From Chloroflexota bacterium (GTDB lineage Bacteria > Chloroflexota > Dehalococcoidia > Lucifugimonadales > JADFKI01), in contig JADFKI010000062.1 in the NCBI GenBank assembly GCA_022565015.1, positions 1 through 14,338 on the forward strand: a stretch of DNA of 14,338 bases, given 5' to 3'. This document shows, piece after piece, positions 14,098 through 14,338 of this stretch. Below the pieces are notes generated by a model. It was not told the origin of the DNA, did not search any database, and saw nothing but the letters and a program-made list of their open reading frames with translations. How positions within the stretch are numbered: the stretch's first letter is position 1; every line of letters begins with the position of its first letter. Both the position numbers and the translations under genes were made by a program.

Positions 14098-14158
14098 GTC
14101 CGACTCCTAAAACGGTATATCTTCGGACTCCGCTTCTGCGGAGAGCTTGTCGAAGGGG
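14098..14158. repeat. GTCCGACTCCT repeat with hairpin
   Basis: GTCCGACTCCTAAAACGG (14098-14115) then TATATCTTCGGACTCC closely matches the copy at 7477. Next is a perfect hairpin CTCCGC/GCGGAG with loop TTCT (14128-14143), and then GAGAGCTTGTCGAAGGGG (14141-14158), a piece of the CTTGTCGAAGG repeat. Two repeat families are joined here. Confidence 0.6.
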
Positions 14159-14175
14159 CCCCTAAGTCGACCTCA

Positions 14176-14203
14176 TCGTGGTTCGACGGGCCATCACGAA
14201 CGG
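14176..14203. repeat. TCGTG...CACGAACGG imperfect palindromic repeat
   Basis: TCGTG (14176-14180) pairs with CACGA (14195-14199) around GTTCGACGGGCCAT. It is a worn copy of a TTCGAC-x-x-G-C-x-x-C-A-x-x-ACGAACGG repeat and faces the 14141-14158 segment in the opposite orientation. A short T-run (CTTTTTC) follows at 14204-14210, so it could end transcripts from the left. Confidence 0.4.
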
Positions 14204-14263
14204 CTTTTTCATGATCCGCCTCCAACCTGGCAAGCCCAACGTGAACAGCTCAGCAAGTTGAAC

Positions 14264-14300
14264 CCTCAAACCCTAGACCCCGTACCCCAACCCCTACACC
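14264..14300. other. C-rich telomere-like degenerate tract
   Basis: Repeated CCCT/CCCC groups separated by A or TA (AACCCTCAAACCCTAGACCC and CCCCAACCCCTACACCCCC), with almost no G on this strand. A similar piece is at 2224-2251. It overlaps the apparent stop of a minus-strand gene. Its function is unknown; it may be simple-sequence drift. Confidence 0.5.
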
Positions 14301-14338
14301 CCCGCAAGCGACTTGCTCGCGGCGGCAACGGCCACCCC
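14294..14338 (-). CDS. Possible C-terminal end of a minus-strand gene
   Basis: Read from the right edge on the minus strand, 14 codons give G-V-A-V-A-A-A-S-K-S-L-A-G-V and then TAG (14296-14294). Most third positions are G or C, as in the surrounding genes, and the repeat-rich DNA begins only after the stop. This suggests the tail of a gene entering from the right, but 14 codons cannot prove it or identify it. Confidence 0.3.
   Translation of the reverse strand, partial: GVAVAAASKSLAGV

Overview
The window looks like chromosomal DNA of a free-living, GC-rich bacterium, most likely from the Chloroflexota (SAR202 / Dehalococcoidia-like lineages). This is an inference. It rests on GC-rich genes that still use ATA isoleucine codons freely, on a mix of acyl-CoA dehydrogenases, MFS carriers and Gfo/Idh/MocA oxidoreductases, and on short mobile repeats in almost every intergenic gap (cores such as TTGTCGAAGG, GTCATTCTGA and CCCCCTT/AAGGGGG hairpins). 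I see no rRNA, tRNA, CRISPR array, transposase or phage gene.

Left part (1-5215). The 3' part of a Gfo/Idh/MocA-family oxidoreductase lacking the usual Asp/His catalytic motif is followed by a class I/II PLP aminotransferase in which the aspartate that normally contacts the cofactor ring nitrogen reads as asparagine. On the minus strand, one likely operon read from 5215 down to 2306 encodes a large acyl-CoA dehydrogenase, a GYD-domain protein and a smaller acyl-CoA dehydrogenase. The two dehydrogenases carry complementary motifs, suggesting one heteromeric enzyme. A strong sigma70-like promoter (TTGACG, 17 bp, TAGAAT) precedes the large subunit.

Middle part (5216-10381). Divergent from that operon is a PHP-domain protein with a zinc finger that matches endonuclease Q, a repair nuclease acting on deaminated bases; its extended -10 element suggests a leaderless mRNA. 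A PPOX-type flavin-binding split-barrel protein follows. A 67-residue single-pass membrane protein and an MFS carrier lie on the minus strand. A second MFS carrier runs divergently on the plus strand. Both MFS genes appear to start with TTG.

Right part (10382-14338). A repeat-rich spacer leads to polA, a full-length DNA polymerase I with 5' nuclease, an apparently intact proofreading exonuclease and polymerase domains. A Rid/YjgF-family protein follows, in which the RidA catalytic arginine is replaced. After 13965 comes a 330-base gene-free stretch of degenerate repeats and a C-rich tract, and probably the last 14 codons of a minus-strand gene at the window edge.

No unmistakably new multi-gene system is visible. 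The points most worth checking are the heteromeric dehydrogenase plus GYD operon, the aminotransferase active-site change, the bacterial EndoQ with a leaderless start, and the family of mobile repeats built on GTCCGACTCCT.
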